A stretch of DNA of 64,000 nt from Phoronis australis (GCA_002633005.1 NMRA01000046.1:34366-98365), one strand, 5' to 3'; shown: positions 1 through 12,778, counted from the first letter of the stretch. Made by a program: numbers and translations. Notes: generated by a model from the letters alone, not told the origin.

Positions 1-164
1 TATATACATGCAACAGTATTATGAGGGATATACCATATGTACATGCATCAATATTGTGAAGGTATATACCATATGTATATGCCTCAATATTATGAGGGAT
101 ATGCCATATGTATATGCACCAATATTGTGAGGGATATACCATATATACATGCATCAGTATCATG
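1..164. repeat. Tandem repeat, period about 35 bp
   Basis: About 4.6 imperfect copies of a unit built around CCATATGTACATGCATCAAT, spaced 35-36 bp apart (unit starts near 34, 70, 105 and 140). The array is cut by the window edge, so its true length is unknown. A short ORF runs through it (Met-Tyr-rich), but it is only a by-product of the repeat. Confidence 0.85.
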
Positions 165-526
165 CTTCACACACTTAATGTGGAAACAAGTCACAAGCTG
201 GGTGACATACTTCAGGCATAGCTGACAATCACACCAAGCAATGGCACTGATGTCACTGCTTCACCAACGACAACACTTTGACTGACAACGATGTCACTGA
301 CAGTGAAAATAACACACCTTTCACTGAAGACGCCACTGAACATGGTAACATTCAATGTGAATCCATTTTGCATCCACAGTTTGAGATTTTTAATTGCTGA
401 AGTAAGAAACATGCATTTTGCACTTCTGAAAGTTTTAACAGTCAGCAGGTTTTCTCAAAATTAAGAACGTTATAATTCACAGTCTTTTTTGCTTCAAGGG
501 CTGTAACTGGTCCCCCTTATACTTAC

Positions 527-605
527 TGGAGAGAAATTCCATTTGAGAAACAGGTCTGCAACCTTAATGTTGCCTTGTAGTAGGCCTAAACAAATCTCCA
601 GAGTT
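527..605 (-). CDS. Host gene, exon 11 (last in window)
   Basis: 79 nt. The acceptor is ...AAAATTTTGCAG and the donor is CCA|GTAAGTAT, a near-consensus site. It starts by completing an Arg codon (AG|A) and ends in phase 0. The translation includes GLLQGNIKVADLFLKW, which looks like genuine globular protein; the other two frames have stops. A possible following exon at 425-390 (acceptor AACTTTCAG) would add eleven residues and a stop, but is unsupported. Confidence 0.6.
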
Positions 606-944
606 CTGCAAAATTTTCTTTTTCCTCACTGCATAACATATCACACTTCGCAGTGGAAATTAACTGAAGATAAAGATGAGATATTTTGCTAGATGTATGT
701 AGAATGTTACAAAAAGGGACATTTTCTTAAACTAGTTCGACATATGTATCATTAAAACTTTTAAAAGTTATCCCATGAATAAATTTAAAACTCGCATCAT
801 CAGTTAAAAAAACAACTTCTGATTCAGACCACTTACCATTATACAATTGGTCTGGTCTTCCTCACAAAGGTTAAAATGATTTCTAGGCCTGAACACAATT
901 GACAGTACTTTAAATGCTTCTGAGGAGAGAGCATAATAACATAC

Positions 945-1017
945 CTGTCACGATAGGTTAGTTTCAGCTTCCCAAGCAGTGTGGATGGCAGAATTCCAAA
1001 CATTTTACTGAACCAAT
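945..1017 (-). CDS. Host gene, exon 10
   Basis: 73 nt with acceptor TTTGAATTGAG and donor GACAG|GTATGT. It starts with two bases that complete an Asn codon and ends in phase 2, matching both neighbours. The translation includes WFSKMFGILPSTLLGKLKL. A second AG ten bases further in (TGGTTCAG) could also serve as acceptor but breaks the phase of the preferred upstream exon reading. Confidence 0.65.
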
Positions 1018-1415
1018 CTCAATTCAAACAAAGCATATGGTGATTTGTGGGGGTGGGGTGCTGTGTCCTCCCCTACTATGCACAACCGAAAAAGTCATCA
1101 GTGGTCCATTTCTGGAGCTATCACAGAATTTTTCTTTCAAATACTGTAATTGAGCCCCATCTTATGACCCCCATAGATCTACCAGTTCAAAAAATAACAC
1201 AATGTTGATTTATGATAACAAATATGCCTATGAAGAAAGTTGTTCTGACACTAGAATATAGTTTACCGAAGCTTTAAAAGTGAAACATCGAACTTTACTA
1301 AATAAATCTCATTTACATTATAATATTGATAAAATATAAACCATGTGCCTTCTTAAGGATGAACATTTCATAGCGCAGAAAGTCACCGTTTATATAAGTT
1401 GTATTTAGGGCTCAC

Positions 1416-1610
1416 TGCACAAGGACAAATAAAGAAACGAATCTTGAATTACTGTTCGACAATTGTGACCAGGTGAGCATACATTTTTTCCAAGTGGGCA
1501 GTTTTGTGAGCAGCTTTGTGTGTAGCACATCATTGGCTTGGTGAAAAGTGGAGAAACTGGTGGCAAGTATGACATGGAATGGACAACCAAAAATGTAATT
1601 CTTTGTTGAG
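1416..1610 (-). CDS. Host gene, exon 9, cysteine cluster
   Basis: 195 nt, with acceptor CATGATTTTCAG and donor GTGCA|GTGAGC. Two of three frames are open. The frame compatible with both neighbours (starts with two bases, ends in phase 1) reads 64 codons and contains the spacing C-x4-C-x3-C-x6-C-x5-C followed by a hydrophobic strand (SFLYLSLC). This could be a zinc-binding knuckle inside a beta domain (inference from spacing only). The alternative open frame would need a weak extra exon at 7244-7211. Confidence 0.65.
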
Positions 1611-3949
1611 CTGAAAATCATGGGGTTGAGAAATTTTTAAAACCTGCATTTCTCAAGTTCACACTAATCCCAGAAACAGGATCATGAATCATGAATGCCA
1701 GACTTGCACAGATAACATGCTCCCCCCATTCAATTTGAAGTAAACATGCTTAACATGAAAAAATGATAGTCTGTAGTAAATATTAAATGTCTACCACCTG
1801 CAATGCGCATAGCACTGTTAATTGTGCAAAAGTGTAGGCAGAACTTAGCAAACCAGAGGACTCTAGAATTTCAGCCCATCCAACTAACAATAGGGTTTAA
1901 TTAACGTGTCACTTCAACTGCAACATTAATACAGAGTCATTAATAGCCATTCTCTTTGCCACTCAGGAAGGCTTCTCTTCATTAGGATACATGACCCAGC
2001 AGTTCATTAGAAAGAGCATAAATGACTCCTTCAAAGATGTTAACAAAGCAGAAAACAATACAATAGAAACATTGTTACTGTTGGATTCACCGGCAGCAGT
2101 CTGCAGAACCTAATTAAACCATTATGAATTGTACATTTCTGGTTTTGCTGTGTCTGCACTTCTACTGCAAACATTATGCACAAACAGGAATGTAACTGGA
2201 TGCAAAACCTTTTTTACACTTGGCAATATTACATGTTCTTCAGTGTAGTTTGTTGGCGAGGAAGCAGTGCCCACATACGAGGGGTCATCAATATTTTAAA
2301 CATCCTCAGAAGGTGGCAATTCCATTCCATTTAAAATAACAATTTAGAGGATAGGGACGTAGATGACAAAGAAGTGATACAAAAATAATAAAATTCCATT
2401 CCTGTGGTGCCACCTATTGGCATTTTTGTTTTTTGCCAGTGGAACAGTATTTAATTATCAAGTTCCTTGATGGATCTTCATGAAATTTGGTATATGTGTT
2501 TCAACCGAGGAGAGTACAACTGACACGCCAGTGCAGCGCAAACAAAACCGACAACACTGTTAGCAGCAAAAAAGATGGCTGATTGGACGCACAGACAAAT
2601 GGATGAATGGATGGTGATCTTTATAAAACCCTACATAAATAGTTAATAAACAAAAAACAAACAGGAGTCAATCATAAATAAATAGTACCCGATGAGGCGA
2701 CAAAAATTACAGTATACGAGAACCTTAAAAAGACATTGCATAAATAATTAATATTTCTAAGTTACATATATCACTAGGGATTAATCAACTTGGCTCCAGA
2801 AAGGGTGAAATATTCATCCGGTTGTCTCCATCAGTTTCCAGAGATGTGACAAACAATAGGTAGGTGACAGCGAACAAAAATGCAAAATGGTGAATAATGA
2901 ATTGATCAGTCGCTAAGGCCTAAAGCACGGCGGTTCTGGTCTCAGACTTTCAAAATTGAGTCAGTAGTACAGTATTTTTTAGTAGCTCACTTTTTTAAAA
3001 AATAAAATTCCCCAAAATCGAGCAAAGATGATGTGTTATTTTTTCTCTTTGTTTGGCAACCAGCATTTTAAACCTTGCTTATGTGTTTTTGTGCAATTTT
3101 CAGCAAAAGAACACAACACGACACGACACGACACCTTGGCTAAAATTAACACGGGTGGAAGCTCTTTTTAGTTGGTGAGTGCAGGTCTCAAAAGGAGTCA
3201 GGGTTAAAGACTAGAACAAATCTTTCTTTTGAGTTCATCTTTGTTAATTTGTGGTTATACCCTGTTAACACGAGGCAATAGATTTTGTCATAAAACAATT
3301 TTCAATTTTCTGATTTGAGACCAAGATCCTTTTCATAACAAAATTTCTATGGAAAGTGACCTTTGGAAGCTCGGAAAATAATAGAAAATTTTCAGAATTA
3401 GAAATTATAGAGTAATCTCACCAATTTAGGACACAGTATGGCCGACAATATGTCCGACAAATGATTTCTTTTGTTTTTCATCAAAATAAGTAACAATCTG
3501 TAATTGATGACTAGACTTAATATCAATTTTATTGCACTATCAAAACGGAACTCCATCGTGAAAAATAACCGTACTGTTTAGACCACTATTTCAGGAAAAT
3601 ACTCGCTTGACTTAGGTGCTCCCGATGCAACCCTGTATACTGAAACAAAAGGCGGCATGCAGGTTAATCCAAGAGTGAAAAATCTGTGACATAAATCTGC
3701 AACACTGACCAGGTTGAAAACGAGCCTCATTTTATGTGTCACGGCCATGTTCTGGGTGATGTTTGCCAAAATTAGCTTATTTCAAAGTCACGGTCATGAT
3801 CATTACATAAATTAAAAAGCCTGGCACTCTATATTTCAAGTGAAGTACCAGCCTAGCACCATTACCTCAAAGGAAGTGAGATAAAAAACACCTCGTTTGC
3901 TTCCTAGGTTTGTTCTTAAATGACAGGATGGAATTGTGCAACAGAACTA
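1611..3949. other. Intron sequence left of the hAT-like insertion
   Basis: AT-rich, with no exon-like block fitting the host gene phase. It contains a stretch around 2465-2600 of the type often seen in dispersed invertebrate repeats (CTTCATGAAATTTGGTATA) and a short run of ACACG repeats at 3115-3133. I see no RNA gene. Confidence 0.5.
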
Positions 3950-5495
3950 CAGTGGCGGATCTACGTTTTCAGTTTGGGGGGGTTTAGGATTCCCGCAAAG
4001 GTCGAATCCGAGGCGCGTGGCGCCGAGCGGGGGGGGGAGGTCTGGAGGGGAGTAAACCCCCATTCCCGTGAAAGATAACTTTTTATTATTATAGCCAAAC
4101 ATTGAAATTTCCATGCATCCTGGTTACATTTCTGGCATTTAACATGTCCCCGGAGTATGTCTTAAGATAATTAAAAGTCCTTCTCGATTTCGTCACATGA
4201 ACTTGGCTCATAAGTTTCATGAAACCATATTTGTGCACATCTGGGTATGAGTCACACCACCAGCAAAATTTTTTGTTGGAACATCTGCTTACACGCACCT
4301 TTTTAGCATACGAAAAAGTGTGATGTGTATACAGGGGTTAGACAACTACCAAATATTCAAGAGCATAAGGAGCACCGACTGGGCGTAAAAACTTAAATAT
4401 CAGATGATCGCAACAGCCTCAAGCTGTTTAAGAACGAAGACCTGTACTGTTAGTTTGGAAATAAACATGTGTTCTGTCTCATTACGAGAAAAACTGGCGA
4501 ACGATGGTGCTCTCAGCTCATAGTCTATTATTAAAAGCGACAAAAACAATTAAGTATCACTTTATTAAGCTGAATCACGTTGACAACAATTGAAAACCGT
4601 CAAATGTATCAGGAAACAAATCATCTGAAAACAGTTTCACGAAACCAAAACACTCTGTAGGCCTACACCTTGGTGAAAAGATACACAGGAGCAGTTCGCA
4701 GAGGGACCAGCCTCCCGTTCAGTATCGTTAGGACCTCGCCGCTAAAAAGCAAGACTTCGCGAGATTTCATGAGATGTTGCCGTGTATTTTAAATAAGAAC
4801 ACGTGACTTTGACTAGGTTTTAGCTAGGTACTAGCGTCTACTGAACGCACGCCTGATGTACACTGAGAGTACACAAAAACTCTGGCCTGATCCGTCACGA
4901 GACTAAAAGTGCGCCTGTGGTTGTTATCCCTATAAAATAGTCGATCTGTCGCGGGACCAAACACTAAGTACTGGCTGAGATAAATAGTTTTACAAACGGC
5001 ACACTTTGGTAAAAAACATCACAAGTCTATTTCGCCGAGGGACCAGAAATACACTGAAACTCGATATCTACACAAATCAAGCTGGCCTGGTCCGTCGCAA
5101 GACCTAAAGCGTACTTTGCAAAAAAATTTGAATTGAAAACTTCTCTTCAGACACTTTTTAATCCCCATTGGATGCTCATACATGTAGTTCATACATCTGG
5201 TGGTCAGTCTGCTGTGAAAGTTTGTCTAGGAAGGGTTTTCGCACCGTTCTCTAGTACTCACTGGAAGAAAAAAGTATTGAGAACAGATATAACTAAGCAC
5301 TACGTGAAATAAGATTTTGGATATGAAGCAGACAGACTCAAGTGGAAATACAAGCCAGAATCAGTTTCTGTGCTCTCGTAGACCCTCTGCTGTACTGGGT
5401 AAATTTGGCATGTCCAAAAATAATTTCTATTTCGTTTTCATTGTACACAAGCATAAAAACCGACATTATTACAAACTGTGTATAATTATAACTTA

Positions 5496-5789
5496 TTACC
5501 TGGGTGTTTCTCTGGGAACGTTGGTCCTATCTTTCTGTTGCCTAGACTGCCGAAGAATCTGTACATAGGATCCAATGGTTTGCTGCTCTTGGAACCATTC
5601 TACCCAGACAAATAATTCTTCGATGTTTGTTCCCAACGCTTGCACTTCGTCAACTGCTGTGTCAATGAGCTTATACGCCTCTACATTGTCAACATCTCGT
5701 TTCACAGCTCAGTTGGCACTAAGCCCCCTGAGATAACCAAGTCCATTCAAAAGACTTACAGCGTGGGCAACTAAATTCGATCCGTTCAT
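5496..5789 (-). pseudogene. hAT-type (TTF/ZMYM-like) transposase fragment
   Basis: Reading from an ATG at 5789 gives 97 codons interrupted once by an in-frame TGA (5711-5709) and ending at a stop after the peptide RTNVPRETP. The segment IEELFVWVEWFQEQQ followed by RQSRQQKDRTNVPRETP resembles the middle of hAT transposases with TTF-type or ZMYM1-like zinc fingers, where a hydrophobic helix precedes a basic stretch ending in (A/V)P-ETP. The zinc finger and catalytic D/D/E regions are not evident, so this is a relic. The ending CCCAG|GTAATAAGT also looks like a splice donor, which could instead mean a captured exon; the transposase reading is preferred because the location is inside hAT-like ends. 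Confidence 0.6.
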
Positions 5790-6749
5790 CATGGACTACT
5801 TCAAACTTTGATGTATCCCAGGACCCATTTGCACCTCAATTGCACTGCAATTTTCGAAATAAACGTCCCAATGTCTGAACGCTTGAAACCTGAAGTACTA
5901 ACATCAAATAAATGCCGATGGGTATGGGCGTTTCTTCGGGTGGGCGTTTCTGCGGAAATTCCCAGTGTAGAAAACGGTAGTGGTGCTTCAGTATTGCAGG
6001 TAGAAAGACGGTAGGTGTTGAGGTCGGCACTAGGGCTCCCTAGGAGACCCGTTGAACATCGCACGACTCCCGCAAGACTTTGTTGTGAAAATACAGCCTC
6101 CCCGCAATTTCTGGTACTGTACACTGTTCGCGAATGCGGTCACTTTGTCAATGTGAGTGCCCCCTTGGGTCATTCCTTGTATAGACATAACTCGTTAGAG
6201 TGCATCTTCAAACAAAACTCGGGACCAGACCACGGCGCAGGCCACAATAGCAATTCTTCGGAAAACGAGTTTTTTTCAAGTATTACATGTACATGTACAC
6301 TGTATGATATCGCGCAAGACAACTTAACTTTACATCAGTCAAATTCGAGTTACAAACGTGTGGGGTGTAATAGGATGACATGGTATGACAGATGAGGTAA
6401 AAACAGTTGCACGTCAATTTGCCTGAATACCAGGATTGCGGCACCACAGTATTTCCCCTAATCAAATGAAAACATATCTTAGAGTAAAGAAACTAGTTAC
6501 CTAAATAAATCAGCTATAGAGCTGCTCTTTCAGCGGTGGATCCATCTAAAATGTTTGGCTACATCAGAAGTGTCGTCGGAAGCGCGCGCACAATTGATCT
6601 CCGGGGTTTTGCTGACGAGCCACGAAGACTCGAAACGCGTTGATTTAAAAAATATTTTTAAAGTGAACCCCCCCTCGTTTACTTGGGGTTTACACACGCT
6701 GGCGGTGCCGTTTTTGTTTTGCTGGAGACGTTTTTTTTTTTTTTTTCTA

Positions 6750-6791
6750 NNNNNNNNNNNNNNNNNNNNNNNNNNNNNNNNNNNNNNNNNN
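6750..6791. other. Assembly gap (42 N)
   Basis: Run of unknown bases between a T-rich tract and a GC-rich terminus of the hAT-like element. Homopolymer difficulty is the likely cause. Single unknown bases also occur at 19952 (within a G tract), 38549 (at the end of a minisatellite) and 58288. Confidence 0.99.
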
Positions 6792-7400
6792 TTTTGGGTC
6801 CTGGCCCGAGGGGGGGTTTAAACCCCCTGAACCCCCCCCCCCCGTAGATCCTCCACTGAACTAAAATGTTATTTTTATCCCAATAATATTTACTGTCACC
6901 CAATTTTCCTGACCTTCTCTAGCACTAGAATGTGATCTCCAATAAGAATCTCTGAGAAAAGTGCTTGTCTAGACAAGATAATTCACATCATAAGCCTTTT
7001 CTAAATATTTGTTTTGATCTTATGCTGCAGTATAAGACAATTATGTACTTGAGGCCCATCCCTTTGAAGTCCTACATTTCATAAGCTGATAAACCTGACT
7101 AATACATATCCAGACAAGCAAAGGAAGGTCCAACAGCTCCCTAATCTCAGTGCTCTACCACTTTCCTAATAGCCAAACAATAAAGAGAACTTTCCCTCCT
7201 TGGTCTGGACCTTGTCAAACTCCCCTCCGGCCATGATTTTGGATCTGCGTCCAGGTATAGACCAAATCCAAGAATGAAAATACTAAGCTCAGACTAACCA
7301 TGGAAAGCCCAGTGCTGATTAGCCAGGCTTATAATACACTAGGTGTATGTCAGCCACAAGCAGATACTGGTGAGTGAGGTGCCCTCTAAAGTAGTTTTAC

Positions 7401-7483
7401 CCTTCTTCAATCCTAAGATACGTTGCATTGAAGGGTACAGAAGGTCGGGGGGAAGTGGCAGCTTAATTTCCAACCCAGTGATC
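7401..7483 (-). CDS. Host gene, exon 8
   Basis: 83 nt. The acceptor has a strong pyrimidine tract (CTGTTCTTGTTCTTGACCAG) and the donor is AAGG|GTAAAA. It begins with the base that completes an Arg codon from exon 7 and ends in phase 1. The peptide includes LPLPPDLLYPSMQRILG. The plus strand also has an open frame here, but it lacks splice signals. Confidence 0.7.
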
Positions 7484-7934
7484 CTGGTCAAGAACAAGAA
7501 CAGATGCAATGTCGTCACCGAGTATGTCATTTGCAATGAAACTTTCCAAAATTCATGTATAATCTAGGAAACCGTTCAGTCGATTTGTGTAGGTGGAAAA
7601 AGGAATCTTTTCTAAAGTGAAAATTGACTCCAAAAGTGAAATTTTTCGTGGGCAATTTTGTAAGAAAAGGCACCCCATGTCCTGTCTTCTAAGTCAGAGC
7701 TTCTGCAGTCGGAATAGAAAATGTTTTCTTCAGTCATCATCTGCGCACCTCTCACAGACCCCAACCATGCCTAGAAACAAAACTACAAGAAACGCATTGC
7801 ACTACTCAGCTCCCTCAGTCTGACTTAATGACTATTAACACTTAAACTAAAAGGTATTGAATCAAATTATAAAAACATGAAATCTATGACACTTGACAAA
7901 TTCAAACTGTTGAGTACAAGTTTGTGTTATTTAC

Positions 7935-8115
7935 CGGTATGTGATGTCAATAAGGTTCAAAGGTCTGAGCAATAAGAGGGTTTTAAGGTCACTGGTTAAT
8001 TGACTGTCATACACAACTATTTTCTTATATTTTGTTCCATTTTCAATAGACTCAGGATAAGTTGTACTTGACTCTAGGACCACTGTATACACATTGGTAC
8101 ACAGAACAGACACGG
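7935..8115 (-). CDS. Host gene, exon 7
   Basis: 181 nt with acceptor CTGTTACTGTTTTAAG and donor TACCG|GTAAAT. It has 59 full codons plus two bases at each side, matching exons 6 and 8. This is the most protein-like block in the window: a short beta-like VCTNVYTVVLESS type region, a basic loop (GTKYKKIVVYDSQ) and a leucine run (KTLLLLRPLNLIDITY). Confidence 0.75.
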
Positions 8116-11027
8116 CTTAAAACAGTAACAGATTATTCAGGTAAAATGTATATAATTTCATTAAAAAACTGATATTAAATCTGTATTTTGCCGATGTTTA
8201 GATGTCAATGTTTAAATCTTAACTAACACGATTTATTTAAATCATAAGCATATCCATCCAGTCTTGAATTGTTGCAGAATGAGTCGTGGGACCTCAAGTC
8301 ACAGACAATGTGCACCGTACATGCCCCATTTTCAAAACTGCAAATTTTGAGTTGACCAAACCCAACAAGCACTGCAGCGGTTTTCCAATGCTCTCATTGG
8401 TAACCAAAATAAAATCCTATCATGGTGACGAATTTTACGGAACCAATTTTATGAAATTAAAAGCCATCATATGATTTCGTTCTTAGCCAGCTAAACAGGA
8501 GATACATACAGATTTAATTGAAAAAACACTACAGAACTCAGCAAGAAATTGTGTGGAGTGTAAAAGTAAATGAGCAACAAAAGTGCTGAAAATTGCGTGG
8601 AAGACTGCATCGCAAATGTTATACTTTTAGGTTTTTCACATTTTTCTGTAAAAGTTAGGTAGCACCAACAAGGCTTCATCATGTTCAAGTTCTGTTACCA
8701 TTGGTAACATCAGACAAAAACTACACTCACAAAAATCTTAGAAGCCATAAAACTTGTAAAACAAGTGATTTTGGCGATCACTTTCGTCAGAATTGATAAG
8801 ACTTAAACTACAGTAAAATCTCACAATTTTTGGACACGTCATAGTGGCGGAAAAAAGTGAAACTTTTCCTTATCCATTAGTAGCGCCAAATTAATTTATA
8901 GTTATCATAACTTCAATATCATAGTTACCATCACTCAAGTAATGCTTTCACAAAAAGTGGACAATCACAACATTAGAAACCATTGATAGTAAAAACGTCA
9001 ACACAGACAACCATTTTTGTTTGAAATTGGTGGGATAGTGGAATTACTATAGCTGACTGCATGCTTAGTCATCTAAAGTGTCAGTCAATTGCATTGGCAG
9101 TAGAGAAGCCATACAGTTTGTCAAGTGGTTTAGTTATACCTCTAGGAAATGTGTTAGTCTCAACAGTGACACAATGCAACACCTACACCATGAAACAGTC
9201 ATATCATGTTGTCGTTAAAAATGACATGGTATATTTCAACCTAATATAGTTTTATCTCCCTAATTTCACTTAGATTAAATTATGAGAAAATTCCTCAGGT
9301 AATTTAAAGCAACTACAGAATAATTTTGTGACACCTTTCACATGGTGCCTTTAATTAATCTGTTTTGTAAACAGATTAAGACCCATTCACACTGGGTAAT
9401 ATCAAACTTCAACAGGTTGCAACTGGGGCTCATTTCCAACTGGAACACAAAAATGTAACTGTTGCTGTAGTTGTGAAATGTTTAATACTTATGATCAATA
9501 TTAATAGCTTTAGTCCATCATGTTATTAGACATGCTCAGCGACCACTCAGCAACTTATCCCTATTGCTAACAGGAGGAACATTAATCCATAAATATACCT
9601 GTATTAGGGTAATATGATGTGTGGTACTTCCATGCGTATTAGGGTCTAAGTCACACCAAGGAAGCTCTCAAGTCAATCTCAACAACCAGAAAAAATGAAG
9701 TGGGAGTTCATGAAGCATTGTGAAATCTGAGTAAGAACTGTGTAGGCACTTTTGGCCAAACCAGGTTTTGCCTGTCCTATACCCATAGAAGTCTTAAAAG
9801 ACAGGCTCAGATCTACTGAGAAGTGAAAGGACCGTTATAATATACTAATGAAAGAAAAATATGTCAACTAAAAATTATATGAAAACATGTCTTAAAGAAT
9901 GCATCCACACTAAAGTATTAATTTTGAAATAGAGATTTCACAGAAAGATTGCATTGTTTCTGAGCCAGACATTCATTTCCAGGGCCAATGCAAAAAGTTA
10001 CTCAAAGTAATGTCTAGATCAGACTAGGTACTGAATATAGGCTGCCCAGGCAACACAGTTCACGCAGGTTCTTAAACATTAAGCATGAGTTCCACCATTC
10101 AAGGACCTGTAAACGATTCTCTGACTCACAAACTAGTGTCTCAGCACTCATAAATATGGCCACAACAAAAAAACATCTATTAACAAACACAGTTCACAGA
10201 TGGCAATCACAGATCTAACACTTGCAAACATGGCTCAATAATGTACCCTTCACTGTTCACCAGTCTTTACCAATATGAGTCCCATCAGCTGTGCATTAGG
10301 CGTGGAAGTCATGTTTTGTGAGTATCAGCAAGAGTTTGTGAATTAGTGAATCGTAATTATAGGTTTGTAAGCCTTGCTGATAAGTAAGCAACTGCTCATA
10401 AGTGTGAGCACCGCAAACATAATTCACAAACTTTCAAATATATATCTATAATCATACTATTTGTTATTGTTATACATTCCAAAAAAGAAGACAGGTATAG
10501 AAACAAAAATGCAAAATAAAGGTAAGAAACTGAGGAGAATTCCCGATGCTCATAACATGAGCAGTAATTTTTTATTTGGTTGCTTGACCACAAACAGCGA
10601 AATTAACAATGCCTTAATTTACATAAAACGTGAGATGACTGAAACAGCCCAGGTAAACTGTAGACATTTCAATGAAGCGCATAACACCATGCGCATTATT
10701 TCCTCATTACAAGTCACAGGTGAAAAATGATATCAGTTCTGATACATAATGACAGAAATGAATGCATATACGGCTAGTTATTTCATGACATTTCAGTTGG
10801 TGGCGGCATATTAACATAGGTCCAACAGGATGGGGGATACCAGTCATACCTCACGCAGACACACCTAGACCCTAAGTAGATGTGGTCACTAGGAAAGTTC
10901 TTCCACAACAATCTGTCTCACCTTAATTGTAAGGTAACACAGTAACTTGAAGTCATTCGTTTGTCTTCCTTATGATATTACCCATAATTCACAGATGAGT
11001 ACAATATAAATAACAAGTCCAACTCAC
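8116..11027. other. Intron of host gene, no further feature seen
   Basis: AT-rich. Two blocks with splice-like borders (10176-10130 and 10912-10850, minus strand) are open, but the phases do not fit the exon 6 to exon 7 junction, which already joins correctly. No recognisable transposon or RNA gene was found. Confidence 0.45.
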
Positions 11028-11104
11028 GGGATTTCTTTTTTTCATCTGGATTTGACTGGACGATACAATTAATGGCTGCATTGGGTAGAAAGAGCATCCA
11101 CAGT
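11028..11104 (-). CDS. Host gene, exon 6
   Basis: 77 nt. Very good acceptor (TTGTTTCCTAACTTCAG) and donor ATCCC|GTGAGT. It starts by completing Arg, ends in phase 1, and encodes LWMLFLPNAAINCIVQS followed by an acidic-basic tail. The reading frame continues directly into exon 7 (C|CC, Pro). Confidence 0.65.
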
Positions 11105-11578
11105 CTGAAGTTAGGAAACAACACAGTTTTTCTCAGTAGTGAGACCCCCAGTGTGTTTAAAGAGGCATTCCCAACGTGCCCTAATCTGCCAACATTATAT
11201 TAAAGGCATCATAGCTGAGAATTGTTTAAATAATGTAAATTTTATTTCCTACACGCGCATTAAGTCAAAGTGGTAACCATTGAATAGTGTTCTGTTCCTA
11301 ATCGAAGCAACATATAAATGTATGGTAAATAGGCAGCCTATAGTGACTTGAACAGCTTTATGGTAGTTCAGTGACACATGACTTCTGGACAATCAAACCT
11401 TGATGTGTGTATCAGACCAAAGAACTATATTTCTCTGAACAGACCAGACCACAGATTCCATAATGAAATGGGAAAATGTAATTAACCACCGAAACACAGC
11501 TAATTCTGGTTAAGAGCTTTGTTGCTAGTCAACCATATCTAATTTTATTTTTAAAGAAATATTTTATCTTTTAGTTAC

Positions 11579-11672
11579 CTGTAAGTTTTGCAATTTTGAG
11601 AAAAATAGTTTTCTTTGGCACCAGCAGTGATCATAATTAAATTTGATTTCGTTCTGACCAAATCTGGTAGTC
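11579..11672 (-). CDS. Host gene, exon 5
   Basis: 94 nt, with acceptor TATATCACCAATCAG and donor TACAG|GTAACT. Two frames are open; the one that fits exons 4 and 6 encodes LPDLVRTKSNLIMITAG and a following aromatic-rich stretch ending NCKTY. The acceptor has a poor pyrimidine tract, which lowers certainty. Confidence 0.6.
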
Positions 11673-12778
11673 CTGATTGGTGATATACATAAAGATTCAT
11701 AACGATTTTGTGTACTTTAAAAGATAAAATATTTCATGCTAATATGCTAATCTAATTTGAACAAGTGGATTCTCCTTATCATGGGTGAGGTTTGGTAATT
11801 AACTGTCCTTCTGTCACTCTAGATTTTATTGAAATATGATTAATTGGCAGGTGTTAGTACTCAGTGTATTACTTGAAGAGGTCCCACCTGTAGCACACTT
11901 CCAAACACTCCACAGTCAGGCTCAACATTATCTTGGGAACACACTTAATCTTCTTCAATGGTGCACTCGGCCCACAGTTTTTTCACCTTCTTGACCCTTT
12001 TAACTAAGCCTCTTATGCCTCAGGGGGTTCTTATGACGTGTTAATATTGACATAACACACATTTTTAAAACCTAAGTGTGATGGGAAAAAATATCATTCA
12101 AACTGTTATCACAAAAGTTCATTTTGTTTGGTCTTGAAATTATCAGCGACAGAAACAATGTCATACATAAACATGTAGCTGCCTAAAACATTTTGCTAAC
12201 AACGAAAATAAACATATTTGTTCTCAAAAATAAATTCACACACATAAATTACCAGGGTCTTGCGCACAATATTGCCCCATGGGGATTATGTAAAACTCTC
12301 TATTAGTAAGAATCCCTCTTGACAACAGTCTATTCAGGAGTAAACACATTAACATCTCCTCTGTAATTATGAGGCTACCGCTAGCCATTATGTCTTTAGC
12401 TCAAAAACTAGTACCATATTTCTATTTGTTCAAGACTGAGTACATTTGTACAAATAATTAAATTTTAGACAAGGTACTGTTTTATTACACAACAAACCAT
12501 GTTGACCATAGTGTAAAATATTCATATTTTTCATTTTTGTGGATGAATTAGTCAAAGAGTAACTGCACTAGTCGACCAAATTGTGTGGAGATACGGTAAA
12601 TGTGAAGAATTAGCACACCTGGGGGAGGGGGGTATTAAAGTGACTATACAACCATATGATAAGGATGGGTGGCTGATGGACAGGCACTCCAGCCTGAACA
12701 GACCATCTCAATGAGGGCTTTTTGAAACTGAACCTGTTGAACAAGCCGCTATCTATACCTCAACAAGTTTACTTTTAC

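Larger units (their letters stand above)
3950..6858 (-). mobile_element. hAT-like DNA transposon, decayed, 5-bp target duplication
   Basis: The left end CAGTGGCGGATCTACG (3950-3965) and the reverse complement of the right end, CAGTGGAGGATCTACG (ends 6858), match at 15 of 16 bases. Exact direct repeats AACTA flank the element at 3945-3949 and 6859-6863. G-rich and C-rich runs lie just inside the ends, as in the smaller relatives at 23969, 53156 and 58011. The interior keeps a minus-strand hAT-type transposase fragment (5789-5496). A possible degenerate C-terminal piece lies near 4298-4089, where the peptide RRTFNYLKTYS resembles the conserved LKTY region of hAT C-termini. CAG...CTG ends and transposase type point to hAT; 5-bp duplications are reported for a subset of hAT elements. 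It sits in the largest intron of the host gene. A 42-base gap (6750-6791) hides part of the right end. Confidence 0.85.

Noticed and set aside
838-893. Minus-strand block with acceptor GTGTTCAG and donor ATAATG|GTAAGT, open in one frame
   Set aside because: Including it between exons 10 and 11 forces exon 11 into a frame with a stop, while exons 10 and 11 join directly in phase.
7211-7244. Possible 34-nt exon after CTGGACGCAG
   Set aside because: The donor (GTCCAG) is weak, and exons 8 and 9 already join in phase without it.
10130-10912. Two small open blocks with splice-like borders (10176-10130 and 10912-10850)
   Set aside because: Their phases do not fit the exon 6 to 7 junction and at least one acceptor is poor.
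11889-11940. Open block ending CTACAG|GTGGGA
   Set aside because: No pyrimidine tract upstream, and the phase does not fit exon 5.
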